Shown in pieces: positions 20,163 through 28,748 of a stretch of DNA of 64,000 bases. Made by a program: the position numbers and the translations under genes. This stretch comes from Topomyia yanbarensis. Lineage: Eukaryota > Arthropoda > Insecta > Diptera > Culicidae. A model generated the notes under the pieces. It ran no database searches. It saw nothing but the letters and a program-made list of their open reading frames with translations, and was not told where the DNA came from. The DNA lies in NCBI RefSeq assembly GCF_030247195.1, contig NC_080671.1, positions 197,580,676 to 197,644,675 on the forward strand, written 5' to 3'. How positions within the stretch are numbered: the stretch's first letter is position 1; each line of letters begins with the position of its first letter.

Positions 20163-22568
20163 GCCTTTCTCAATAGAAAGGTATTGCAATTGCTCTGAAA
20201 ACCGACTTTTTAACGGAGGCCCGGAGGGCCGAGTGACATATACCATTCGATTCAGTTCGTCGAGTTCGGCAAATGTCTGTGTGTGTGTATGTATGTGTGT
20301 GTGTATGTATGTGTGTGTGTATGTGCGTCTGTGTGTGTGTACGCGAACACAATCTCACTCACTTTTCTCAGAGATGGATGAACCGAATTTTACAAACTTA
20401 GTCCCAAATGAAAGGTGCAACGTTCCCATAGGCTGCTATTGAATTTCTAATGGATCCGACTTCCGGTTCCGGAATTACAGGGTGATGAGTACGATCACGC
20501 AGAAAACGTCGATTTTAAGAAATTCTGCAATGAATGTATAATGGTGAAAATTTTTCCAAAATGTGACCACAACTGCTTCGATTTGTAGTACTAGGTCATT
20601 AACAGCCATTCAAAGTCTCTTTGGTCACATTGGCCACCATCATCGGTTCCGGAAGCCCCGGCGGAAGTATCCAAATTCAGAGTAACAGTCACATCGGTTT
20701 CTCGGAGATGGCTAGACCGATTCGACTAAACTTGACCTCAAATGAAAGGTATTGCGTCCCCGTAAGTGGCTATTAAATTTTATCCCCAACCGACTTCCGG
20801 TTCCGGAGTTACAGGTTGTGGCGTGCGATCACATAGCAAATTGTGATTCAAACCGATACTCCGATGAAAGCAAAAAAGGTAAAAATTTCGCTAAAATGTC
20901 TCTCAAACAACTTAAATTTGCTGTTCTAGGTCACCGACGGCCAACCAAACTTTCGTTGACTACATTAACCACCATAGACGGTTCCGGAAGTGCCCGGGAA
21001 AAGCGGCCATCTTTCAAAATTTACGAACTCACATCAGTTTCCCGGAAATGGTTCGGCCAATTTTCACAAACTTAGTCCCAAATGATAGCTATAATATCCC
21101 CATAGATGTCTATAAAATTTCGTATGGATCGCTTATATGGTTCCGGAAATATAGACTAAACCGTCCGGTCACATATGAAATTCCCATATAAGCCGGAACT
21201 CAAATTTTTTCTCAAAGGGGGGACCCCATGAAATTTCAGAAATCGAATTCGTATTTTTGATGCCAAACATCTTTAAAATGCATGAAACGTCGAGATTTTA
21301 TGTTATCTCGAAAAAATTTTTTTTTTATAAAAATCGACTTTTTGGGACTTTGCCGATTTCGCACCTTTTTGCCTTTCTCAATAGAAAGGTATTGCAATTG
21401 CTCTGAAAACCGACTTTTTAACGGAGGCCCGGAGGGCCGAGTGACATATACCATTCGATTCAGTTCGTCGAGTTCGGCAAATGTCTGTGTGTGTGTATGT
21501 ATGTGTGTATGTATGTATGTGTGTGTGTATGTGTGTGTGTATGTGACCAAAAATGTCACTCATTTTTCTCAGAGATGGCTGAACCGATTTTGACAAACTT
21601 AGTCTCAAATGAAAGGTGCAACGTTCCCATAGGCTGCTATTGAATTTCTAATGGATCCGACTTCCGGTTCCGGAATTACAGGGTGATAAGTACGAACACG
21701 CAGAAAATGTCGATTTTAATAAATTCTGCAATGAATGTATAAAGGTGAAAAATTTTCCAAAATATGACCACAACTGCTTCGATTTGTAGTATTAGGTCAC
21801 TAACATCCATTCAAAGTCTATTTGGCCACATTGGCCACCATCCTCGGTTCCGGAAGCCCCGGCGGAAGTATCTAAATTCAGAATAACAGTCACATCGGTT
21901 TCTCGGAGATGGCTAGACCGATTCGACTAAACTTGGCCTCAAATGAAAGGTATTGCGTCCCCGTAAATGGATATTTAATTTCATTCCGATCCGACTTCCG
22001 GTTCCGGAGTTACAGGTTGTGGCGTGCGATCACATAGCAAATTGTGATTCAAACCGATACTCCGATGAAAGCAAAAAAGGTAAAAATTTCGCTATAATGT
22101 CTCTCAAACAACTTAAATTTGCTGTTCTAGGTCACCGACGGCCAACCAAACTTTCGTTGACTACATTGACCACCATTGACGGTTCCGGAAGTACCCGGGA
22201 AAAGCGGCCATCTTTCAAAATTTACGAACTCGCATCAGTTTCCCGGAAATGGTTAGGCCGATTTTCACAAACTTGGTCCCAAATGATAGCTATAATATCC
22301 CCACAGATGTCTATAAAATTTCGTACGGATCGCTTATATGGGTCCGGAAATATAGACTAAATCGTCCGGTCACATATGAAATTCCCATATAAGCCGGAAC
22401 TCAAATTTTTTCTCAAAGGGGGGACCCCATGAAATTTCAGAAATCGAATTCGTATTTTTGATGCCAAACATCTTTAAAATGCATGAAACGTCGAGATTTT
22501 ATGTTATCTCGAAAAAATTTTTTTATAAGAATCGACTTTTTGGGACTTTGCCGATTTTGCACCTTTTT
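20163..22568 (+). repeat. Higher-order dimer B (1.2-kb units 5 and 6)
   Basis: Unit 5 (20163-21370) matches unit 3 and unit 6 (21371-22568) matches unit 4, each with its own diagnostic variant. The last unit ends TTTTGCACCTTTTTT and runs directly into the first CR1 copy at CAGTTCAATATT (22570). Confidence 0.85.
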
Positions 22569-22569
22569 T

Positions 22570-23022
22570 CAGTTCAATATTACCGTGGCTGTTTTTTCTT
22601 TTTCAAAATTTTAGAACTCGAATAATGATTTATTTTCCTGTATTGTTTTGGCATCACTGTTTGCTACACCCCGGTCGTCAACAAAGCTAGTAGTTTTCTT
22701 TTTAATTTATACTTGTTGAACAATCGTGATCGTTTTTATTTTTGTACTATTTATTTTTCGTGTTAATCGGTTGTGCAAGAACTTTGAAGTTTTATGAACT
22801 TAACCAGCATCATATCTGATAGCTGCAAGTGTTGTTTTTAGTGAAAGTGATAGTTTCGTGTTTTTTTTTCTACTTGACGTTATCACTTTGCACAACGTTA
22901 CGCTCAATTTGTTGACAAAAGCGACATCTTCTGGTGGATAGCTGATAGTTACATGCAAGTTCGCTTCATTTTTGCTGCGTTTATTGCATACTCGGTAGGC
23001 GTTATTTTCTTTGCTCAAAAGC
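22570..23022 (+). promoter_or_regulatory. CR1 copy 1 5' UTR
   Basis: About 450 bp before the ORF1 ATG; expected to hold the internal promoter. It directly follows the last 1.2-kb tandem unit, so that array could also serve as upstream promoter monomers, as in mouse L1; this is inference. No TATA box is placed with confidence. Confidence 0.45.
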
Positions 23023-23823
23023 ATGGCTTGTACCAACTGCTCGAAAGTCATAAATGATTCTGAGCGAATCACCTGTCGTGGGTATTGCGGAAATTCGTTT
23101 CACATGATATGTGTCAAGTTGGATTATGACGTTCGTGATGTTCTGGGAATCCACTCACGGAATATATTCTGGATGTGTAACGGATGTGCTGATTTGTTTT
23201 GTAACGATAATTTCCGCAGAATGGCTTCGCGTTGTTGCGACAATGCAATGCCCGACGACAATTCTCTGAAATCATTAAAGGATGACATAGCTGATTTAAA
23301 AGATGTCGTTAAAGCTCTCTCGGTTAAAGTCGACACAAAACCGCTATCTCCAACGGTAAATACCCCTTGGACAGGGATTGCTGCATATAATCCCGTTCCA
23401 AACACTCCTAAGCGCAAGCGTGAAGATGATCCGCTCAAAGCAAAAATCACTAATATTCGTGGAGCAAAAGCTGCGTTTGAAACGATAAAAACAGTATCAC
23501 CACCTGAGGAGCTGTTATGGGTCTACTTGTCTGCATTTGATCCCAGCACGACGGACGATGAAGTTTCTAGACTTGTGAAAGATTGTCTGGGAAAGGATAT
23601 GCAACCAAAAATAGTTCGCCTAGTTCCTAAGGATAAGGATCTCTCATCGCTGAGCTTCATCACCTTCAAAGTTGGCGTTAGCAAATCATGCAGGGATAAG
23701 GCTCTGTCCAAAGACTCTTGGCCGGAGAACATCTACTTTCGTGAATTTGTGACCAATTCAAAAATTCAACGGCCTATCATCAGGATCGCTGCGAAGAAGA
23801 ATCCATCTGGTGGTGGACAGTAG
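23023..23823 (+). CDS. CR1 ORF1 (PHD-finger protein), copy 1
   Basis: 266 residues from the ATG at 23023 (MACTNCSK). An N-terminal C4HC3 PHD-type zinc finger has ligands C3, C6, C18, C22, H27, C30, C52 and C55. A short Leu/Asp/Lys-rich helix with coiled-coil character follows at about 88-110 (SLKSLKDDIADLKDVVKALS). A C-terminal domain at about 155-250 (LLWVYLSAFDPSTTDDEV...) resembles the RNA-binding domain of other LINE ORF1 proteins. The protein is expected to bind element RNA; the role of the PHD finger in these elements is not settled. The stop is UAG, in the same frame as ORF2, which follows without an AUG. Confidence 0.85.
   Translation: MACTNCSKVINDSERITCRGYCGNSFHMICVKLDYDVRDVLGIHSRNIFWMCNGCADLFCNDNFRRMASRCCDNAMPDDNSLKSLKDDIADLKDVVKALSVKVDTKPLSPTVNTPWTGIAAYNPVPNTPKRKREDDPLKAKITNIRGAKAAFETIKTVSPPEELLWVYLSAFDPSTTDDEVSRLVKDCLGKDMQPKIVRLVPKDKDLSSLSFITFKVGVSKSCRDKALSKDSWPENIYFREFVTNSKIQRPIIRIAAKKNPSGGGQ
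23821..23823 (+). other. In-frame UAG between CR1 ORF1 and ORF2, copy 1
   Basis: The stop context is CAG TAG CGC CAA. The frame is open for 266 codons before it and, after it, continuously to 27213 with no other stop. ORF2 has no ATG until its residue 282 when counted from 23872. This makes programmed readthrough, or reinitiation at a non-AUG codon, the likely way ORF2 is made. Confidence 0.75.
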
Positions 23824-23871
23824 CGCCAAGCTATCCCGGATAAACTCGTCTGTCTAATTTCATGTTCCTCG

Positions 23872-26800
23872 GTGAGCGACATCGAACTACCTGGCGAATC
23901 GGCAACTTCTTCTGTGTCAGGTAAAGCCAAGAAGGGTATATGTCCTTCCGAAGCACTTCAAGATGCTGCACACCCTCAATGTAAATTTCACTTACAGTCT
24001 GCTGATGAACACTACTCAATCGACTCTACCGCTCCAGCGAACCTTCAATGTCAAAATGATAATTTCGATCGCATCGTATCTGTCCGCTCAGGTAAACATT
24101 TAAATAATATATGTCCTTCCGAAGCTACACGTGATACTGCGCACCTTCAAGTATGCCTCCCATTGCAGTCAGCCGCTGGACGCAACAGTTATGACGCAGT
24201 CATTCCCTCCGTATCGCAGCTTGTTCCCCTTCCTGACAACAGTACATCCTGCTCTCCCCGCGCTATTTGCGGTGATAGTGATCATCGAGCCCACAGTCCT
24301 GAAACTTGGAATGCAGCACGACACCTCTCACATGACACTGATGGTTTGCGGATTTACTATCAGAACGCGAGAGGGCTTAAGACGAAAATTGATGACGTGT
24401 ATTTAGCTGCTGTGGACGGTGACTACGATGTTTGCGTCTTCACCGAAACATGGCTCGATGCGCGTATAACATCAGTGCAGCTTTTCGGCGATGCTTACAC
24501 CGTATACCGTGCGGACCGAAATAGTGGCAACAGTATTCGCGGACGTGGAGGAGGAGTTTTGATTGCTGTTTCCACCGCATTTGCCTCATGTGAGATTGAT
24601 GTCGGTAGTTTAACCAGTGTTGAGGCTGTTTGGGTTAGAATTACAACTCCATCGAGTAACTTTTATATTGGTGCTGTCTATATTCCTCCTGAAAAGCGAC
24701 TCGACTGCAATATCATGCAACTTCACATGGATGCTGTGAATAACGCTTCTTCACAAGCTGGCGCGGATGGCGTGATGATTGTCCTTGGTGATTTCAATCA
24801 GCCAGGACTCATTTGGGTGCCGTCACGACACGGATACGCTTACCCGGACCCGATTGCTTCGACAACCAACATCGCCAGTCGTTTGCTACTGGACGGATTT
24901 GCTTTCAACGGGCTAAGTCAAGTAAGCATGATTCCTAACCACCAGTCACGCTTTCTGGATCTCGTCTTTGTTAGTGAAACTATTATACCTGTATGTTCCG
25001 TCAATGAAGCATCCAGCGTGATTGTTCCACTTGACAACTTTCATCCCGCGCTTGAAATCTCCATTGGCACTATTCGATCAGTTCAGTATGTAGAAACTCT
25101 TTCTGTCGACCGTCTCAACTTTCGCAAAACTGATTTTGTAAAGCTGCGCAGTTCTCTGTCGCAAATTGATTGGAGTGTACTGCATGCCCAAGTGAGTGTT
25201 AATGCTGCAGTTGCCATCTACAAGCGACTACTACTGAACTGTGTTGAGACCTCAGTGCCTAAATGTCAGCCTCCTAGCAAGCCACCCTGGTCAAACAGCA
25301 CTCTTCGAAAGCTAAAACGTACTCGAGCAAAAACCCTACGTGCGTACACAAATCGACGGTGTCCTCTTTCTAAGCGCATGTTCACTTTAGCCAGTAATGA
25401 GTATCGTTGTTACAACAAGCTTCTGTACAAACGCTATGTAAACCGCATCCAGAATAATCTACGCCGAAACCCGAAGGGCTTTTGGTCATTTGTCAACACG
25501 AAGCGTAAAGAAACTGGACTTCCATCAAGGATGCTTTACGACGGCGAAGAAGCTACGACAACTGTGGCGAAATGTACGCTGTTTGCCAGATTCTTCTCGA
25601 GTGTTTTTTCAACTGACTCGCCAACTGCAAACGAACTCGAAAATGCCTCTCGCGACGTTCCTGCTTGTGCTGTTGATTTGGATGTGTTTACTGTCTCTGA
25701 ACAAATGGTTATATCTGCAATTCGGGAAACCAAGTCATCTTATACACCCGGCCTCAGTGCTATACCTTCAACTGTATTGAAAAAATGTTCGGACTTACTT
25801 GTAACACCACTTGCATATATTTTTAACCTATCGCTTCAGCAGCAAACGTTTCCTGAGGATTGGAAATGCTCAGTTATGTTCCCGGTATTCAAGAAAGGTG
25901 ACAAACGCAACATAGCGAACTATCGCGGAATCTCTTCGCTAGGAGTCGAATCTAAAGTTTTTGAATCAATTATCAACGAGGCGTTATTTTCTGCTTGTCG
26001 ACACTACATTAGTACATCTCAGCACGGATTTTTCCCAGGACGTTCAGTCGAGACGAATCTCGTCTGCTTTACGTCATTTTGCACGGAACAAATGTCTAAG
26101 AAATTGCAGGTGGATACTATTTACACTGATCTAAAGGCAGCTTTTGATAGAGTTAATCATGAGATACTGATAACAAAGCTTGATAAGCTAGGGTGTTCTA
26201 CTAGATTCTGCCATTGGCTTCGATCCTACCTTGTGCACCGTGAAATCGTTGTTCAAATTGGCGATATTGTTTCAGAATCCTTTTTCAACACTTCCGGAGT
26301 TCCTCAAGGTAGTACGCTAGGTCCACTACTTTTTTCACTGTTCGTGAACGATGCGGTTTTCGTTCTAAGCCGTGGAGGAAAGCTGTTTTTTGCCGACGAC
26401 TTAAAAATTTTTCTTGTTATACGGAATGAAGCCGATTGCCGTGAGCTACAGCATCTTATTGACACCTTTTATAGCTGGTGTGTAAGAAACATGATGGTCC
26501 TTAGCGTTGCAAAATGTTTTGTCATCAGCTATTATCGAACGAGAAATATGGTTACCTTCAACTATAACATCGCAGGAACTCTACTACAACGCGTTGACCA
26601 CGTGAAGGATCTAGGAGTCATTCTTGATGATAAGCTAACGTATACTCATCACGTCTCAGCGACCATCGACAGAGCCAATCGTTTGCTGGGATTTATTTTC
26701 AAAATATCCAACGAATTTCGAGATCCTCTATGCTTCAAGGCTCTTTATTGCTCATTGGTGCGCCCGCAGTTGGAATTTGCAAACGTCGTTTGGTGCCCGT

Positions 26801-27213
26801 ATCAAGCTACGTGGAGCCTTAGGATCGAAGCAGTCCAGCGTAAATTCATACGATATGCGTTACGTGAATTGCCGTGGAACGATCCATTAAACCTGCCACC
26901 GTACGAGGACCGTTGTCGTCTTTTAGGACTTAATACTTTAACACGCCGGAGACATGCAGCGCAAGCTACCTTCGTGTCAAAGATTCTGCTGGCTGAATAT
27001 GATGATCCGGAGCTACTAGCGCAAATCAACCTCTACGCGCCTACCCGTTCTCTTCGCCCTCGAGCCCTGCTGCATTCTGAAATGCGCAGCACTAACTACG
27101 CTACCAATAGTCCAATTTTAGCAATGAGTCGTCGCTTCAACGAGTTTGCTGAAATTTTTGACTTCGTCATGAACTCTTCGCAGTTTCGTCGTCGTGTATT
27201 GTCACTATTTTAA
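23872..27213 (+). CDS. CR1 ORF2 (endonuclease and reverse transcriptase), copy 1
   Basis: 1,113 residues counted from a GTG at 23872; the frame is open from 23824, right after the ORF1 stop. The N-terminal 145 residues are extra and include a 57-residue-spaced duplication of an ICPSEA..D.AH.Q....LQSA block (22-44 and 80-102). The endonuclease is at about 158-400 with N165, E192, D307 and N309 (GDFNQ). The reverse transcriptase is at about 665-930 with YTDLKAAFDRV (D753), GVPQGSTLGPLLFSLFVNDA and catalytic FADD at 840-843. A C-terminal domain follows. There is no RNase H. It is intact except that no usable AUG precedes the endonuclease. The product would nick DNA and reverse-transcribe the element RNA. 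Confidence 0.88.
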   Translation: MSDIELPGESATSSVSGKAKKGICPSEALQDAAHPQCKFHLQSADEHYSIDSTAPANLQCQNDNFDRIVSVRSGKHLNNICPSEATRDTAHLQVCLPLQSAAGRNSYDAVIPSVSQLVPLPDNSTSCSPRAICGDSDHRAHSPETWNAARHLSHDTDGLRIYYQNARGLKTKIDDVYLAAVDGDYDVCVFTETWLDARITSVQLFGDAYTVYRADRNSGNSIRGRGGGVLIAVSTAFASCEIDVGSLTSVEAVWVRITTPSSNFYIGAVYIPPEKRLDCNIMQLHMDAVNNASSQAGADGVMIVLGDFNQPGLIWVPSRHGYAYPDPIASTTNIASRLLLDGFAFNGLSQVSMIPNHQSRFLDLVFVSETIIPVCSVNEASSVIVPLDNFHPALEISIGTIRSVQYVETLSVDRLNFRKTDFVKLRSSLSQIDWSVLHAQVSVNAAVAIYKRLLLNCVETSVPKCQPPSKPPWSNSTLRKLKRTRAKTLRAYTNRRCPLSKRMFTLASNEYRCYNKLLYKRYVNRIQNNLRRNPKGFWSFVNTKRKETGLPSRMLYDGEEATTTVAKCTLFARFFSSVFSTDSPTANELENASRDVPACAVDLDVFTVSEQMVISAIRETKSSYTPGLSAIPSTVLKKCSDLLVTPLAYIFNLSLQQQTFPEDWKCSVMFPVFKKGDKRNIANYRGISSLGVESKVFESIINEALFSACRHYISTSQHGFFPGRSVETNLVCFTSFCTEQMSKKLQVDTIYTDLKAAFDRVNHEILITKLDKLGCSTRFCHWLRSYLVHREIVVQIGDIVSESFFNTSGVPQGSTLGPLLFSLFVNDAVFVLSRGGKLFFADDLKIFLVIRNEADCRELQHLIDTFYSWCVRNMMVLSVAKCFVISYYRTRNMVTFNYNIAGTLLQRVDHVKDLGVILDDKLTYTHHVSATIDRANRLLGFIFKISNEFRDPLCFKALYCSLVRPQLEFANVVWCPYQATWSLRIEAVQRKFIRYALRELPWNDPLNLPPYEDRCRLLGLNTLTRRRHAAQATFVSKILLAEYDDPELLAQINLYAPTRSLRPRALLHSEMRSTNYATNSPILAMSRRFNEFAEIFDFVMNSSQFRRRVLSLF

Positions 27214-27280
27214 TTATGTTTAGTTTATCTTAGTTTAGTATAGTTCATTAAGACAAATTGTCAGTTGGACTTTTTTTTAT

Positions 27281-27441
27281 ACAAATACAAATACAAATAC
27301 AAATATAGTTGTCATGTGATGTATAATAATAAAATGTAATATATGCATTTAAAAGCTTTTAATGAATATAAACAACGCACACATTCTCGTGATTCATGAT
27401 TGAGAAAGGCACAATTGCACCGCTAGGTGGATTAAAATAGG
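27281..27441 (+). repeat. CR1 copy 1 3' end: (ACAAAT)n tract and shared tail
   Basis: An (ACAAAT)n tract at 27281-27305 is the sort of short repeat that ends CR1/L2 elements. It is followed by 95 bp of AT-rich sequence and then the 40-bp tail at 27402-27441, which is shared with the short unit ending at 15342. The tail contains a small hairpin, CACC-GCTA-GGTG. Confidence 0.7.
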
Positions 27442-27899
27442 TTTTTCAGTTCAATATTACCGTGGCTGTTTTTTCTTTTTCAAAATTTTAGAACTCGAAT
27501 AATGATTTATTTTCCTGTATTGTTTTGGCATCACTGTTTGCTACACCCCGGTCGTCAACAAAGCTAGTAGTTTTCTTTTTAATTTATACTTGTTGAACAA
27601 TCGTGATCGTTTTTATTTTTGTACTATTTATTTTTCGTGTTAATCGGTTGTGCAAGAACTTTGAAGTTTTATGAACTTAACCAGCATCATATCTGATAGC
27701 TGCAAGTGTTGTTTTTAGTGAAAGTGATAGTTTCGTGTTTTTTTTTCTACTTGACGTTATCACTTTGCACAACGTTACGCTCAATTTGTTGACAAAAGCG
27801 ACATCTTCTGGTGGATAGCTGATAGTTACATGCAAGTTCGCTTCATTTTTGCTGCGTTTATTGCATACTCGGTAGGCGTTATTTTCTTTGCTCAAAAGC

Positions 27900-28700
27900 A
27901 TGGCTTGTACCAACTGCTCGAAAGTCATAAATGATTCTGAGCGAATCACCTGTCGTGGGTATTGCGGAAATTCGTTTCACATGATATGTGTCAAGTTGGA
28001 TTATGACGTTCGTGATGTTCTGGGAATCCACTCACGGAATATATTCTGGATGTGTAACGGATGTGCTGATTTGTTTTGTAACGATAATTTCCGCAGAATG
28101 GCTTCGCGTTGTTGCGACAATGCAATGCCCGACGACAATTCTCTGAAATCATTAAAGGATGACATAGCTGATTTAAAAGATGTCGTTAAAGCTCTCTCGG
28201 TTAAAGTCGACACAAAACCGCTATCTCCAACGGTAAATACACCTTGGACAGGGATTGCTGCATATAATCCCGTTCCAAACACTCCTAAGCGCAAGCGTGA
28301 AGATGATCCGCTCAAAGCAAAAATCACTAATATTCGTGGAGCAAAAGCTGCGTTTGAAACGATAAAAACAGTATCACCACCTGAGGAGCTGTTATGGGTC
28401 TACTTGTCTGCATTTGATCCCAGCACGACGGACGATGAAGTTTCTAGACTTGTGAAAGATTGTCTGGGAAAGGATATGCAACCAAAAATAGTTCGCCTAG
28501 TTCCTAAGGATAAGGATCTCTCATCGCTGAGCTTCATCACCTTCAAAGTTGGCGTTAGCAAATCATGCAGGGATAAGGCTCTGTCCAAAGACTCTTGGCC
28601 GGAGAACATCTACTTTCGTGAATTTGTGACCAATTCAAAAATTCAACGGCCTATCATCAGGATCGCTGCGAAGAAGAATCCATCTGGTGGTGGACAGTAG
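27900..28700 (+). CDS. CR1 ORF1 (PHD-finger protein), copy 2
   Basis: Predicted protein identical to copy 1 (266 residues from the ATG at 27900), with the same C4HC3 finger and C-terminal domain. The only base change noticed is silent. It ends in UAG at 28698-28700, in frame with the downstream ORF2. Confidence 0.85.
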   Translation: MACTNCSKVINDSERITCRGYCGNSFHMICVKLDYDVRDVLGIHSRNIFWMCNGCADLFCNDNFRRMASRCCDNAMPDDNSLKSLKDDIADLKDVVKALSVKVDTKPLSPTVNTPWTGIAAYNPVPNTPKRKREDDPLKAKITNIRGAKAAFETIKTVSPPEELLWVYLSAFDPSTTDDEVSRLVKDCLGKDMQPKIVRLVPKDKDLSSLSFITFKVGVSKSCRDKALSKDSWPENIYFREFVTNSKIQRPIIRIAAKKNPSGGGQ

Positions 28701-28748
28701 CGCCAAGCTATCCCGGATAAACTCGTCTGTCTAATTTCATGTTCCTCG

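Larger units (their letters stand above)
22570..27446 (+). mobile_element. CR1-clade non-LTR retrotransposon plus tail, tandem copy 1
   Basis: 4,877 bp repeated head to tail at 27447. It begins CAGTTCAATATTACCG, has a 5' UTR of about 450 bp, ORF1 (23023-23823), ORF2 (to 27213), a 3' UTR with an (ACAAAT)n tract at 27281-27305, then about 135 bp of tail ending GGATTAAAATAGG at 27441. ORF1 with a PHD-type finger and ORF2 with endonuclease and reverse transcriptase but no RNase H fit the CR1 group, in which PHD fingers in ORF1 are known. Only three differences from copy 2 were noticed in coding or nearby DNA. Confidence 0.85.

Noticed and set aside
15345..22360. Repeated open frames of 60-135 codons on both strands across the 1.2-kb units
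   Set aside because: They recur in every unit, run through the TG/TATG microsatellite (giving CVCMCVYVC or THTHTYTH strings), and differ in length with homopolymer changes. They are by-products of the repeat.
15463..22565. CRISPR-like array from regularly spaced repeats
   Set aside because: The spacing is 1.2 kb, the repeats are long and the spacers are not unique; the genome is eukaryotic.
23011..23022. Start of CR1 ORF1 four codons upstream at TTG (23011)
   Set aside because: An ATG at 23023 begins right at the PHD finger. There is no reason to use a TTG start in a eukaryote.
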